The notes under the pieces were generated by a model. That model had not been told where the DNA came from. It did not search any database and saw nothing but the letters and a program-made list of their open reading frames with translations. From Pseudomonas arsenicoxydans (GTDB lineage: Bacteria; Pseudomonadota; Gammaproteobacteria; Pseudomonadales; Pseudomonadaceae): a stretch of 64,000 bases of DNA. The stretch covers positions 3,667,001 through 3,731,000 of the forward strand of contig NZ_LT629705.1 of assembly GCF_900103875.1 (NCBI RefSeq). The letters run 5' to 3'. Of the stretch, positions 56,465-64,000 are shown in pieces (positions within the stretch are counted from its first letter, which is position 1; each line of letters opens with the position of its first letter). A program made the position numbers and the translations under genes.

Positions 56465-58162
56465 ATGATTCGATACTTAAAAGAACTGCTGTTAGTTCTC
56501 TATTTGCTCAAGAATTACGACTATTACCTGGAACGCCTTAGTGCAATGGGCGTTGGGTTCGCGGTCGTGCTGTTTGGCGCGATGTTTGTCGTGCTGACCG
56601 TGGCGTTGTTCATGACCGCCTACATTCGCCAGACGCTGGTTCGCCACCTGTTTGCCCTGGTGATGTTCGTCTCGGCGGTTTTTTTCGACGTCTATACGCG
56701 TGTCACGGCCGATTACCTGACTTACAGCAGTTTTGTGTCGCTGGTGTATTCCGCCGGGTTCATTCAGGACGCGGCGTATCAGTATCGCGATGCGCTGATC
56801 AGCGGGGTGGTCGGCGGCTTGCTGTTGCTGTTTGGCATCGGGCTCAAGCCGCGTCGGCGGATGCCGTTGCCGGGAGGTTTGCTGGTGGCGGCGCCGGTGC
56901 TTGGGGTGTTGCTGCTCAGTGCGGTGTTGTTTGTGCGGGCCGGCGAGGGCGCCCGTGGCCTGCCGATCATGTATACGCCGTTGGCTTACTTGAATCTGTT
57001 TACCTATGAAGCCCTGCACAACACCGTTGGCCCGCGTGAGCCGGTGAGCCTGGCGCGCAATGGGCAGGCGGTGGATCACGATATTGTGCTGGTCATCGAC
57101 GAGAGCATTTCCGGCAACTACCTGGACATCAATGCGCCGTTCGGTGTGCACAGCAATCTCAAGGAACCGCGCCCCGGCGTCGAGATCTTCAATTACGGTT
57201 ACGCCGCCTCCATCGCCAATTGCAGCGCCGACACCAATGTCACGTTGCGCTATGGCGGCACCCGCGCCGACTACATGCGCATCAACACCACACAGCCGTC
57301 GATCTGGCAGTACGCCAAGAAGGCTGGCCTTCGCACCGTGTACATCGATGCCCAGCGCACCGGTGGCAACTTGCAGAACCTGATGAGCGAGACCGAGAAA
57401 AAGGACATCGACGAATTCGTGCAATTCGACCAGACCAGCGTGCGTGATCGCGACATGGCGGCGGCGGCGAAGCTGATCGACTTGCTCAATGACGGCAAAC
57501 CGGAGCTGGTGGTGATCAACAAGGTCGGCGCGCATTTCCCGGTGCACGACAAATACCCGGACGCGTTCATGGCCTACCGTCCGACGTTGCCGCGCGGGCA
57601 GTTTGTCGAGGTCGCGGACACCGGCAAACGCGATGGCTTCAATGGCCAGCCGGATGACTGGATGCTGTACCGCAATGCCTACAAAAACACCGTGCTGTGG
57701 AACGTCGGGGAGTTTTTCTCACGGGTGTTCGCCCAGGCGGACATGCGCAATGCGCTGCTGATCTACACCTCCGATCATGGGCAGGACCTGCATGAACGAG
57801 GCAATCCCGGATTGAATACCCATTGCGGCGGTGACCCGGTGGAGGAGGAAGGATTGGTGCCGTTGGTGGTGATTCAAGGGGATCAGTTGCGCACCGTCGA
57901 TTGGCAGAAGTCGCTGGCCGCGAACAAGGATCGCTCCAGTCACTACAACATCTTCCCGACGCTGTTGCAGTTGATGGGGTATGACCTGGCAGGGGTCGAG
58001 GCCGTTTATGGCAAACCGTTGAGCGTGCCGACCGCCGACGAGTTCACCTTCAACTATCGATTCAATGCGCGGCTGGGGGCCAAACCTGAGTGGAAGCATA
58101 TTGATCTGAACAGCATTGTGACGCCTTCGCAGGCGCCGACGAGTGTGGCGGCGGGACAGTGA
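56465..58162 (+). CDS. membrane sulfatase-fold enzyme (phosphoethanolamine-transferase-like)
   Basis: 565 residues from the ATG at 56465; its ribosome site is weak (CGGAAAA). Four to five N-terminal membrane segments to about residue 200, then a periplasmic alkaline-phosphatase-superfamily domain: DIVLVIDESISGNYL (metal and nucleophile region; Ser/Thr nucleophile not certain), NCSADTNVTLRYGGTR, VVINKVGAHFPVH, and LIYTSDHGQDLHERG with the metal-binding DH. This is the EptA/phosphoglycerol-transferase class. It could modify lipid A or the exopolysaccharide made by the divergent operon. Confidence 0.78.
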   Translation: MIRYLKELLLVLYLLKNYDYYLERLSAMGVGFAVVLFGAMFVVLTVALFMTAYIRQTLVRHLFALVMFVSAVFFDVYTRVTADYLTYSSFVSLVYSAGFIQDAAYQYRDALISGVVGGLLLLFGIGLKPRRRMPLPGGLLVAAPVLGVLLLSAVLFVRAGEGARGLPIMYTPLAYLNLFTYEALHNTVGPREPVSLARNGQAVDHDIVLVIDESISGNYLDINAPFGVHSNLKEPRPGVEIFNYGYAASIANCSADTNVTLRYGGTRADYMRINTTQPSIWQYAKKAGLRTVYIDAQRTGGNLQNLMSETEKKDIDEFVQFDQTSVRDRDMAAAAKLIDLLNDGKPELVVINKVGAHFPVHDKYPDAFMAYRPTLPRGQFVEVADTGKRDGFNGQPDDWMLYRNAYKNTVLWNVGEFFSRVFAQADMRNALLIYTSDHGQDLHERGNPGLNTHCGGDPVEEEGLVPLVVIQGDQLRTVDWQKSLAANKDRSSHYNIFPTLLQLMGYDLAGVEAVYGKPLSVPTADEFTFNYRFNARLGAKPEWKHIDLNSIVTPSQAPTSVAAGQ

Positions 58163-58165
58163 GGT

Positions 58166-58186
58166 GTTGATTGGCTGACAATCAAC
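58166..58186 (+). terminator. small hairpin after the sulfatase-fold gene
   Basis: GTTGATT and AATCAAC form a 7-bp stem with a 7-base loop. No T-tract follows, so termination is uncertain. Confidence 0.35.
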
Positions 58187-58248
58187 GATAACGCGGCGCT
58201 ACTGCCGTCCGCTATCCTAGGCTCACTGACTTCAGCGAGCCTCCCCCC

Positions 58249-58917
58249 ATGCTTTCGGTCCAAGGCGTCTTCAAAAGCTACGCCACTGCGCAAGGTCCAT
58301 TGCCAGTGCTGCAAGGCATCGACCTCACGCTGAAACCCGGCAGCAGCCTGGCCCTGATGGGCGAGTCGGGCAGCGGTAAAAGCACGTTGCTGCACTTGAT
58401 CGCCGGGCTGGACAAGGTCGATCAGGGCAGCATCCGCAGCGGTGAACATCGGCTGGACCAGATGAACGAAGGGCAACTGGCGAACTGGCGGCGAACCGAA
58501 ATCGGCCTGGTGTTCCAGCAGTTCAACCTGATCGGCAGTCTGCGTGTCGAGGACAACCTGGCGTTTCAGGCGCGTCTGGCGGGGCGGCATGATCCGCGCT
58601 GGCAGGCGCACCTGGTGCAACGACTGGGGTTGGGCGAGTTGCTGCGGCGTTATCCCGAGCAACTGTCCGGCGGCCAACAACAGCGTGTTGCATTGGGCCG
58701 CGCCCTGGGATCACAGCCGAAACTGCTGCTGGCCGATGAGCCCACCGGCAGTCTCGATGAAGCCACCAGCGATGAAGTCTTGAAGTTGCTGCTGGAACTG
58801 CTCGAAGACAGCCCGACCACGTTGTTGATGGTCACACACAGCCCCCGCGTTGCCGCACGGCTGGCGGAAAAAGTGGTGTTGCACCACGGCCGCCTGGCTG
58901 GCGCGGACGAGCGCTGA
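58249..58917 (+). CDS. ABC transporter ATPase, LolD/MacB/AttE-like
   Basis: 222 residues. Walker A GESGSGKST, Q-loop VFQQFN, signature LSGGQQQR, Walker B LLLADEPTGSLDE, and H-loop THS. It belongs to the lipoprotein-release/efflux class whose partners are FtsX-type permeases, one of which follows 1 bp downstream. Confidence 0.92.
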   Translation: MLSVQGVFKSYATAQGPLPVLQGIDLTLKPGSSLALMGESGSGKSTLLHLIAGLDKVDQGSIRSGEHRLDQMNEGQLANWRRTEIGLVFQQFNLIGSLRVEDNLAFQARLAGRHDPRWQAHLVQRLGLGELLRRYPEQLSGGQQQRVALGRALGSQPKLLLADEPTGSLDEATSDEVLKLLLELLEDSPTTLLMVTHSPRVAARLAEKVVLHHGRLAGADER

Positions 58918-58918
58918 G

Positions 58919-61390
58919 GTGCGCGTTTTTGGTGAGACGCTGCGGGCGCTGCTGAGCCATTGGCGACAGCATCCGGTGCAATTTTTCAGTGTGCTGACCG
59001 GGCTCTGGCTCGCCACCAGCCTGCTGACCGGTGTGCAGGCGTTGAACAGCCAGGCGCGGGAAAGTTACGCACGGGCCAGTCAATTGATAGGTGGCGAGCC
59101 GCAAGCCAGCCTCAGTGCGCCGGGCGGCGGGACTTTTCCTCAGGCGCTGTTTGTGGACTTGCGTCGGGAAGGTTGGCCGGTGTCGCCAGTGCTGCAAGGC
59201 CGATTGATCCTCAAGGGCCACGAAGATCAGCGATTGCAACTGATGGGTATCGAGCCGGTGTCGCTGCCGGCCGGTTCTGCCGTGGCGGGGCGGGCGTTGG
59301 CGATCGAGCAGATCGTGGGGTTTTTCAGTCCGCCGGGCAGCACCTGGATTTCCCCGCAAACCTTGCAGGCGCTGGGTTTGCACGAAGGTGATCAGCCCGT
59401 AAGCGTGAGCGGTGTGGCGGTGCCGCCGCTGCATGTGCAAACCGACATGGCGCCCGGCGTGCTGTTGGTCGACATCGGCTTCGCCCAGCAGATTCTGGGC
59501 CTGCCGGATCAACTCTCACGCCTGCTGTTGCCAAAGGATTTCAACGCGGCATTACCCGATCAATACAAGGGGCAGTTGCAGCTCAGAACCAGCGGTGAAG
59601 AGAACAACCTTTCACGCCTGACCGAGAGCTTTCACCTGAACCTCGATGCCTTGGGGTTTCTATCCTTCGTGGTCGGCTTGTTCATTGTTCACGCGGCCAT
59701 CGGTCTGGCGCTGGAGCAACGCCGGGGACTGCTCAGAACCCTGCGTGCCTGCGGTGTCAGCGCACGCATGCTGATCGCGGGCCTCGCCGTCGAATTGGGC
59801 GCGCTGGCTTTGATCGGCGGCCTCGCCGGTGTAGTCAGCGGTTATCTGTTGGCAAGCGTGCTGCTGCCGGACGTCGCCGCCAGCCTGCGCGGTTTGTATG
59901 GCGCCGAAGTGGCGGGGCAGTTGAGCCTCAGTCCCTGGTGGTGGTTCAGCGGTGTCGGCCTGAGTTTGCTCGGTGCGTTGCTGGCCGGGGCCAATAGTTT
60001 GTTGCGGGCGGCGCGCCTGCCGTTGCTGGCGCTGGCCGATCCGCAAGCCTGGCATCAGGCTCACGCGCGCTGGTTGCGCCGCCAGGGATGGGTCGCGTCG
60101 CTCGCCGCAGTCATCGCACTCAGTGCCTTGATCTGGGGTGACAGCCTGGCCAGCGGATTCGTGCTGATGGCGGCGTTATTGATCGGTGCGGCGCTGGCCC
60201 TGCCGGTGGTGCTCAATGGCGCCTTGAACCTGGCATTGAGCCGCAGCCGCTCGGTGCTCGGTCAATGGTTTGTCGCCGATTGTCGCCAGCAATTGCCCGC
60301 GCTGAGCCTGGCCCTGATGGCATTGCTGTTGGCGCTGGCGGCGAACATTGGTGCGGGCAGCATGACCGCCGGCTTCCGTCAGACCTTCAGCGACTGGCTC
60401 GAACAACGGCTGACCGCCGAGCTCTACATCAATCCGACAAACCCGTCTCAGTCACGAGAGCTGAATACCTGGCTCAAACATCAGCCTTCGCTGACCGCCG
60501 TATTGCCAAGCTGGCAGGTATCGATCCAGTTGCAGGGCTGGCCGGAGGATATCTTCGGCGTGATCGATCACCCGACCTATCGACAGCATTGGCCGTTGCT
60601 CGAGTCCTTGGGCGACACTCCGTGGGATCGCTTGGCCAAGGACGATGCCGTGATGCTCAGCGAACAACTGGCCCGGCGTTTGAAAGTGCATTTGGGTGAT
60701 CAACTGACCATTCCCACATCGGGCGGGCCATGGTCGCCACGGATCGTCGGCATCTACGCCGACTATGGCAATCCCAAAGGCCACATCCTGGTGAACGTCG
60801 ATCACCTGCTGCGCGGCTGGCCGCAGCTCACGCCCAATCGTTTCAACCTGCGCATCGAACCGGCGTTGATCCCCGGGTTCCTGAACACGCTGCAAGCACG
60901 TTTCGCCCTGGACGACAGTCGGATTGTCGATCAGGCGCGGCTCAAGGGTTGGTCCACGCAAGTGTTCGAACGCACCTTCGCCGCCACCGCTGCGCTCAAT
61001 AGCCTGACCCTTGCCGTTGCCGGCGTGGCGTTGTTCATCAGCCTGCTGACCCAGAGCCAGAGTCGCCTCGGACAACTCGCGCCGTTGTGGGCACTGGGCG
61101 TGACCCGACGGCAATTGATGTTGCTCAACCTCGGGCAAACCTGGCTGCTGGCGGTGCTGACGCTGGTGCTGGCGTTGCCGTTGGGCATCGCGTTGGCGTG
61201 GTGTCTGGATGCGGTGATCAACGTGCAGGCGTTTGGCTGGCGACTGCCATTACGGGTGTTTCCATTGCAGCTGTTGCAGTTGATGGGACTGGCGTTGCTC
61301 GCGACATTGCTGGCGTCGGCGTGGCCGCTGTATTCGTTGTATCGCACGCAACCGGCGGACCTGCTGAGGACCTTTGCGCATGAGGATTAA
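58919..61390 (+). CDS. FtsX-type ABC permease with two fused permease halves (AttFG-like)
   Basis: 823 residues from a GTG at 58919, 1 bp after the ATPase stop. Two FtsX-type blocks of membrane helices, one in the middle (about 255-430) and one at the end (about 690-820), plus an N-terminal helix and large periplasmic domains. AttF/AttG-like permeases are separate in some bacteria; here they look fused. With a lipocalin-like lipoprotein gene downstream this matches the AttEFGH arrangement. Substrate unknown. Confidence 0.85.
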   Translation: MRVFGETLRALLSHWRQHPVQFFSVLTGLWLATSLLTGVQALNSQARESYARASQLIGGEPQASLSAPGGGTFPQALFVDLRREGWPVSPVLQGRLILKGHEDQRLQLMGIEPVSLPAGSAVAGRALAIEQIVGFFSPPGSTWISPQTLQALGLHEGDQPVSVSGVAVPPLHVQTDMAPGVLLVDIGFAQQILGLPDQLSRLLLPKDFNAALPDQYKGQLQLRTSGEENNLSRLTESFHLNLDALGFLSFVVGLFIVHAAIGLALEQRRGLLRTLRACGVSARMLIAGLAVELGALALIGGLAGVVSGYLLASVLLPDVAASLRGLYGAEVAGQLSLSPWWWFSGVGLSLLGALLAGANSLLRAARLPLLALADPQAWHQAHARWLRRQGWVASLAAVIALSALIWGDSLASGFVLMAALLIGAALALPVVLNGALNLALSRSRSVLGQWFVADCRQQLPALSLALMALLLALAANIGAGSMTAGFRQTFSDWLEQRLTAELYINPTNPSQSRELNTWLKHQPSLTAVLPSWQVSIQLQGWPEDIFGVIDHPTYRQHWPLLESLGDTPWDRLAKDDAVMLSEQLARRLKVHLGDQLTIPTSGGPWSPRIVGIYADYGNPKGHILVNVDHLLRGWPQLTPNRFNLRIEPALIPGFLNTLQARFALDDSRIVDQARLKGWSTQVFERTFAATAALNSLTLAVAGVALFISLLTQSQSRLGQLAPLWALGVTRRQLMLLNLGQTWLLAVLTLVLALPLGIALAWCLDAVINVQAFGWRLPLRVFPLQLLQLMGLALLATLLASAWPLYSLYRTQPADLLRTFAHED

Positions 61391-62459
61391 GGTCGGCTTG
61401 CCGTTATTGGGATTGTTATTGGCGTTGTTATTGGCGTCGCTGAGCGGCTGCGATAACCCGGAACCTGCCGAGAAAGGTTTTGCCGGCCTCGGTGGTGAGG
61501 CTTCGGTATTCACACCGGTGGTGCCCGGCCGGATCTTCAGCTTCCCGGCGGATCACGGGCCGCATGACGGCTTTCGCATTGAATGGTGGTACGTCACGGC
61601 CAACCTCAAGGATGAGCAGGGCCGCGAGTTTGGAGTGCAATGGACGTTGTTTCGCAGCGCATTGAAAGCCGTTTCGGAGCAGCCGGGGTGGGGCAACCAG
61701 ACCATTTGGCTGGGGCATGCGGCGGTCACTTCGGCGACGGTCCATCACGCGGCCGAGCGCTACGCCCGTGGCGGCGTCGGCCAGGCGGGCGTGAGTGTCG
61801 CGCCCTTTAATGCGTGGATCGATGATTGGCGGTTCAGCAGCCAGGGGGCCGATGCCTTGGCGGATCTGCAACTCAGTGCCCGGGACAAGGATTTCAGCTA
61901 TCAACTGCGGCTCACGTCGACACGGCCGCTGGTGCTTCAAGGGGATAAGGGTTTCAGTCAGAAATCCGAACAAGGGCAGGCGTCGTATTACTACAGCCAG
62001 CCGTTTTTCCAGGCCAGTGGCGCGCTGGTCATTGACGGCAAGACCTATCAAGTCAGCGGCCCGGCCTGGCTCGATCGCGAGTGGAGCAGCCAGCCGCTGA
62101 CCGCCAATCAAACCGGTTGGGACTGGTTCTCCCTGCACCTGGACAGCGGCGAACAGGTGATGCTCTACCGCATGCGGCAAAAGGACGGCGCGCCTTACCT
62201 GACCGGCACCTGGATCGACGCCCAGGGCCAGACGCAATTGCTGCACGCCGACGACATCATCCTCACCCCGCAAGACACCGCCAACGTCGCCGGACGTTCG
62301 ATGCCGGTACGCTGGTCGATCAAAATCCCCGGCAAACACTTCGATGTCACGATCAATGCCCTCAACCCCAATGCCTGGATGGATTTGCGCATTCCGTATT
62401 GGGAAGGCCCGGTGCAATTCAGCGGAGGCACGGGGTACCTTGAAATGACCGGGTATTGA
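61380..62459 (+). CDS. AttH/CrtC lipocalin-like lipoprotein
   Basis: 359 residues from the ATG at 61380, which overlaps the permease stop. Lipoprotein signal ends at Cys24 (LSGC-DN). AttH hallmarks: FPADHGPHDGFRIEWWYVTANL, EFGVQWTLFRSAL, and GPAWLDREWSSQPL...GWDWFSLHLD. This family is also labelled carotenoid 1,2-hydratase, but no carotenoid genes are near. It probably binds a hydrophobic substrate handled by the ABC transporter. Confidence 0.86.
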   Translation: MRIKVGLPLLGLLLALLLASLSGCDNPEPAEKGFAGLGGEASVFTPVVPGRIFSFPADHGPHDGFRIEWWYVTANLKDEQGREFGVQWTLFRSALKAVSEQPGWGNQTIWLGHAAVTSATVHHAAERYARGGVGQAGVSVAPFNAWIDDWRFSSQGADALADLQLSARDKDFSYQLRLTSTRPLVLQGDKGFSQKSEQGQASYYYSQPFFQASGALVIDGKTYQVSGPAWLDREWSSQPLTANQTGWDWFSLHLDSGEQVMLYRMRQKDGAPYLTGTWIDAQGQTQLLHADDIILTPQDTANVAGRSMPVRWSIKIPGKHFDVTINALNPNAWMDLRIPYWEGPVQFSGGTGYLEMTGY

Positions 62460-62521
62460 GGCGGAACTCTCGCTCGGGCCACGGCCTCCTACTTTAAGAA
62501 GCCTGTTCACTGGAGCCCGTC

Positions 62522-62764
62522 ATGAGCGAAGACCTCAAACCGCCTGATCTCGATTCCTGGCAGCGCCTGTACGAAGACAAGGCCTACTGGCAGCAATCCC
62601 CCGACGCCCATTACAGCGAACTGCTGCGGGTGGCCGACGACTTGCTGGGGCAGGGCGCCATCGACCTCGAACAATGGCAGGCCTTGAAGGCCAAGGCCGA
62701 ACAATCCCACAAAGACTCGCCCGCCGTGAACGTCGCCCAAGAAGTTGACGATCCCGACGCCTGA
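62522..62764 (+). CDS. small acidic protein of unknown function
   Basis: 80 residues, helical and charged (DSWQRLYEDKAYWQQSPDAHYSEL, AIDLEQWQALKAKAEQ), no signal peptide. No family recognised. It is followed 11 bp downstream by another short gene in the same direction. Confidence 0.65.
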   Translation: MSEDLKPPDLDSWQRLYEDKAYWQQSPDAHYSELLRVADDLLGQGAIDLEQWQALKAKAEQSHKDSPAVNVAQEVDDPDA

Positions 62765-62775
62765 GGAGACCCGCC

Positions 62776-62943
62776 ATGAACCCCACACCGGATGCCGAAA
62801 ACCCCGACGAACCACGCCCACCGGGCGAAGTCGAACGCGACAACGACGCCCTGCGCCCCACCGACCCGAACCGACGCAAGGAAAGCGGCAAAGGCACAGA
62901 AAGCGGCGAATCCACCGCGCAAGAAACTGCGAACACGCCCTGA
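62776..62943 (+). CDS. very small hydrophilic protein (55 residues)
   Basis: ATG at 62776 with GAGGAG at 62763-62768. The product is Pro/Glu/Arg/Asn-rich (MNPTPDAENPDEPRPPGE, RPTDPNRRKESGKG) and likely disordered. Its ribosome site and close spacing to the gene before it support a real gene. Function unknown. Confidence 0.6.
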   Translation: MNPTPDAENPDEPRPPGEVERDNDALRPTDPNRRKESGKGTESGESTAQETANTP

Positions 62944-63029
62944 TCAGCGTCTATGCTGATTTGCACAGACAGCACTGACCCAAGGGCCAGAGCCGTCTGC
63001 TGCCATCCATCACAGGGAATGTATCGCCT

Positions 63030-63614
63030 ATGAAACTCCACGCACTCACCAAAGCCATCACCCTCGCAACCTTGCTGTCCACCGCCAGCCTCAGCGCCAT
63101 GGCGGCGGAGATTCCTCTGTCTGCCGTTGTGGAGGCAGACCAAGTCACCACCAAAGTGGTCTCGGTCGACGCTGCCGCCCACCAAGTCGTCCTGGAAGGG
63201 CCTGAAGGTAATCAGGTTCATGTGCAACTGACCGACAAGGCAAAAAACCTCGGCAAACTGAAAGTCGGCGATCAAGTTAACGTCAAAGTCACCCGCTCCG
63301 TCGCGGCCTCCCTCGACACCGATGTCGATAAAGGCCTGCCAGGCACTGTCGAAAGTGCCGGCGAAGTCCGCGCCGCCCCAGGCAGCGACAACCCGGGTGG
63401 TGAAGCCTACCGCCAGATACGAGTCCAGCTGAAAATCACCAAAATCGATGTGAAGAAACACCGGGTCACCTTCCAAAACCCGGCCGGCCAATCCAAAACC
63501 GTTGATGTCGTAAGACCCGAAATACAAGCGAAATTGAAAGACCTGAAAGTTGGCCAGAGTGTCATCGTGACCTACACCGACACACTGAAAGTGACCAGCA
63601 AACAGGGGAGTTGA
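63030..63614 (+). CDS. exported small protein with two beta-barrel-like repeats
   Basis: 194 residues. Signal peptide about 1-25 (LATLLSTASLSAMA-AE). Two related segments, VSVDAAAHQVVLEGPEGNQVHVQL...LKVGDQVNVKVT and TKIDVKKHRVTFQNPAGQSKTVDV...LKVGQSVIVTYT, point to an internal duplication of an OB-like fold. Periplasmic; function unknown. Confidence 0.78.
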   Translation: MKLHALTKAITLATLLSTASLSAMAAEIPLSAVVEADQVTTKVVSVDAAAHQVVLEGPEGNQVHVQLTDKAKNLGKLKVGDQVNVKVTRSVAASLDTDVDKGLPGTVESAGEVRAAPGSDNPGGEAYRQIRVQLKITKIDVKKHRVTFQNPAGQSKTVDVVRPEIQAKLKDLKVGQSVIVTYTDTLKVTSKQGS

Positions 63615-63632
63615 GTATTAGCTCTATAAGTT

Positions 63633-63676
63633 TGATTGTTCTTGTACAGATTTTTTGTATAAGAACAATCAGTTTT
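63633..63676 (+). terminator. Rho-independent terminator after the exported small protein
   Basis: TGATTGTTCTT (63633-63643) pairs with AAGAACAATCA (63661-63671), extended by GTACA/TGTAT to a stem of about 16 bp with a GATTTTT-type loop, and followed by TTTT. Confidence 0.8.
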
Positions 63677-63805
63677 AATGGTCGAACTGGTGGGTTTAGA
63701 AGGTTTGAAAAATAATATTTGGAACGACATGTAATAAAAGTTGTATCGATAAAATTCATGATGTGTGTGCGGACAACTTCAATAACTTCAATTAAAATAC
63801 TTCCC

Positions 63806-63869
63806 GTTCGCCCAGTGGCAGGGCTCTTTACCGGTGCATGGATTGCCAAGGCCATTACACTGGGCGAAC
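63806..63869. repeat. 12-bp perfect inverted repeat enclosing about 40 bp
   Basis: GTTCGCCCAGTG (63806-63817) and CACTGGGCGAAC (63858-63869) are exact complements, with weaker GGC/GCC pairing inside. It lies in the last 386 bp of the window, which otherwise is AT-rich and shows no gene. It could be a hairpin RNA or a mobile-repeat remnant. Confidence 0.55.
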
Positions 63870-64000
63870 ACCTTCTTGGGGCGCGTTGCGTGCCTGTCGT
63901 TTGATCTAGTTTTTCTGCACAACAAAGCCATTAATCAAAAAGCTGACCGGTTAGTCGATAAGCGGGGTGGTGGTTGTGTTGGGGTGATAATTTGTTTTTT

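Overview
The window is chromosomal DNA of a fluorescent-group Pseudomonas. The evidence is high GC with C-rich third codon positions, Pseudomonas-type REP elements (core GTGGGAGC...), a DUF6124-type gene behind a structured leader, and a complete Mn(II)-oxidation regulatory cassette of the kind known from P. putida GB-1. No tRNA, rRNA, CRISPR array, phage or insertion sequence was seen. Species-level naming is not possible from the sequence alone.

Layout. (1) 1-9284, plus strand: the 3' part of the giant multicopper Mn oxidase gene mnxG, then a membrane-anchored beta-propeller protein, two SCO1/SenC copper chaperones, a cytochrome c/periplasmic-binding-protein fusion and a parvulin isomerase. 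(2) 9504-19115, plus strand: one tightly packed operon holding an orphan receiver-domain protein, a type II secretion/type IV pilus-like export machine (ATPase, PilM/N/O/P-like proteins, secretin, three pseudopilins, no GspF) and the curli exporter genes csgE, csgF and csgG. (3) 19116-20630: intergenic repeats, a structured RNA leader and a small DUF6124-type gene. (4) 20639-26261, minus strand: very long curlin csgA, nucleator csgB and two large paralogous exported proteins. (5) 26552-35012, plus strand: mnxS1, mcoA, a SCO-cytochrome c fusion, mnxS2 and mnxR. (6) 35014-37270: an exported small protein, a methyltransferase and a 134-bp tandem REP array. (7) 37271-56075, minus strand: a 16-gene exopolysaccharide locus of the Wzx/Wzy type. 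(8) 56465-63614, plus strand: a sulfatase-fold membrane enzyme, an AttEFGH-like ABC transporter/lipocalin set and small proteins.

How it may fit together. MnxS1/MnxS2 would signal to the sigma54 activator MnxR. I find near-consensus sigma54 (-24/-12) promoters in front of three units: mcoA, the secretion/curli-export operon, and the divergent curlin/surface-protein operon. Each has one or two palindromes of form CCCC-N6-GGGG (or one mismatch) 74-125 bp upstream. This suggests, as inference, that Mn oxidases, a dedicated export machine and a functional-amyloid matrix form one MnxR-controlled system: an extracellular scaffold on which Mn oxide is laid down. The exopolysaccharide operon has a FleQ-like palindrome and one more CCCC-N6-GGGG motif, so it may be linked too, but I see no sigma54 promoter there.
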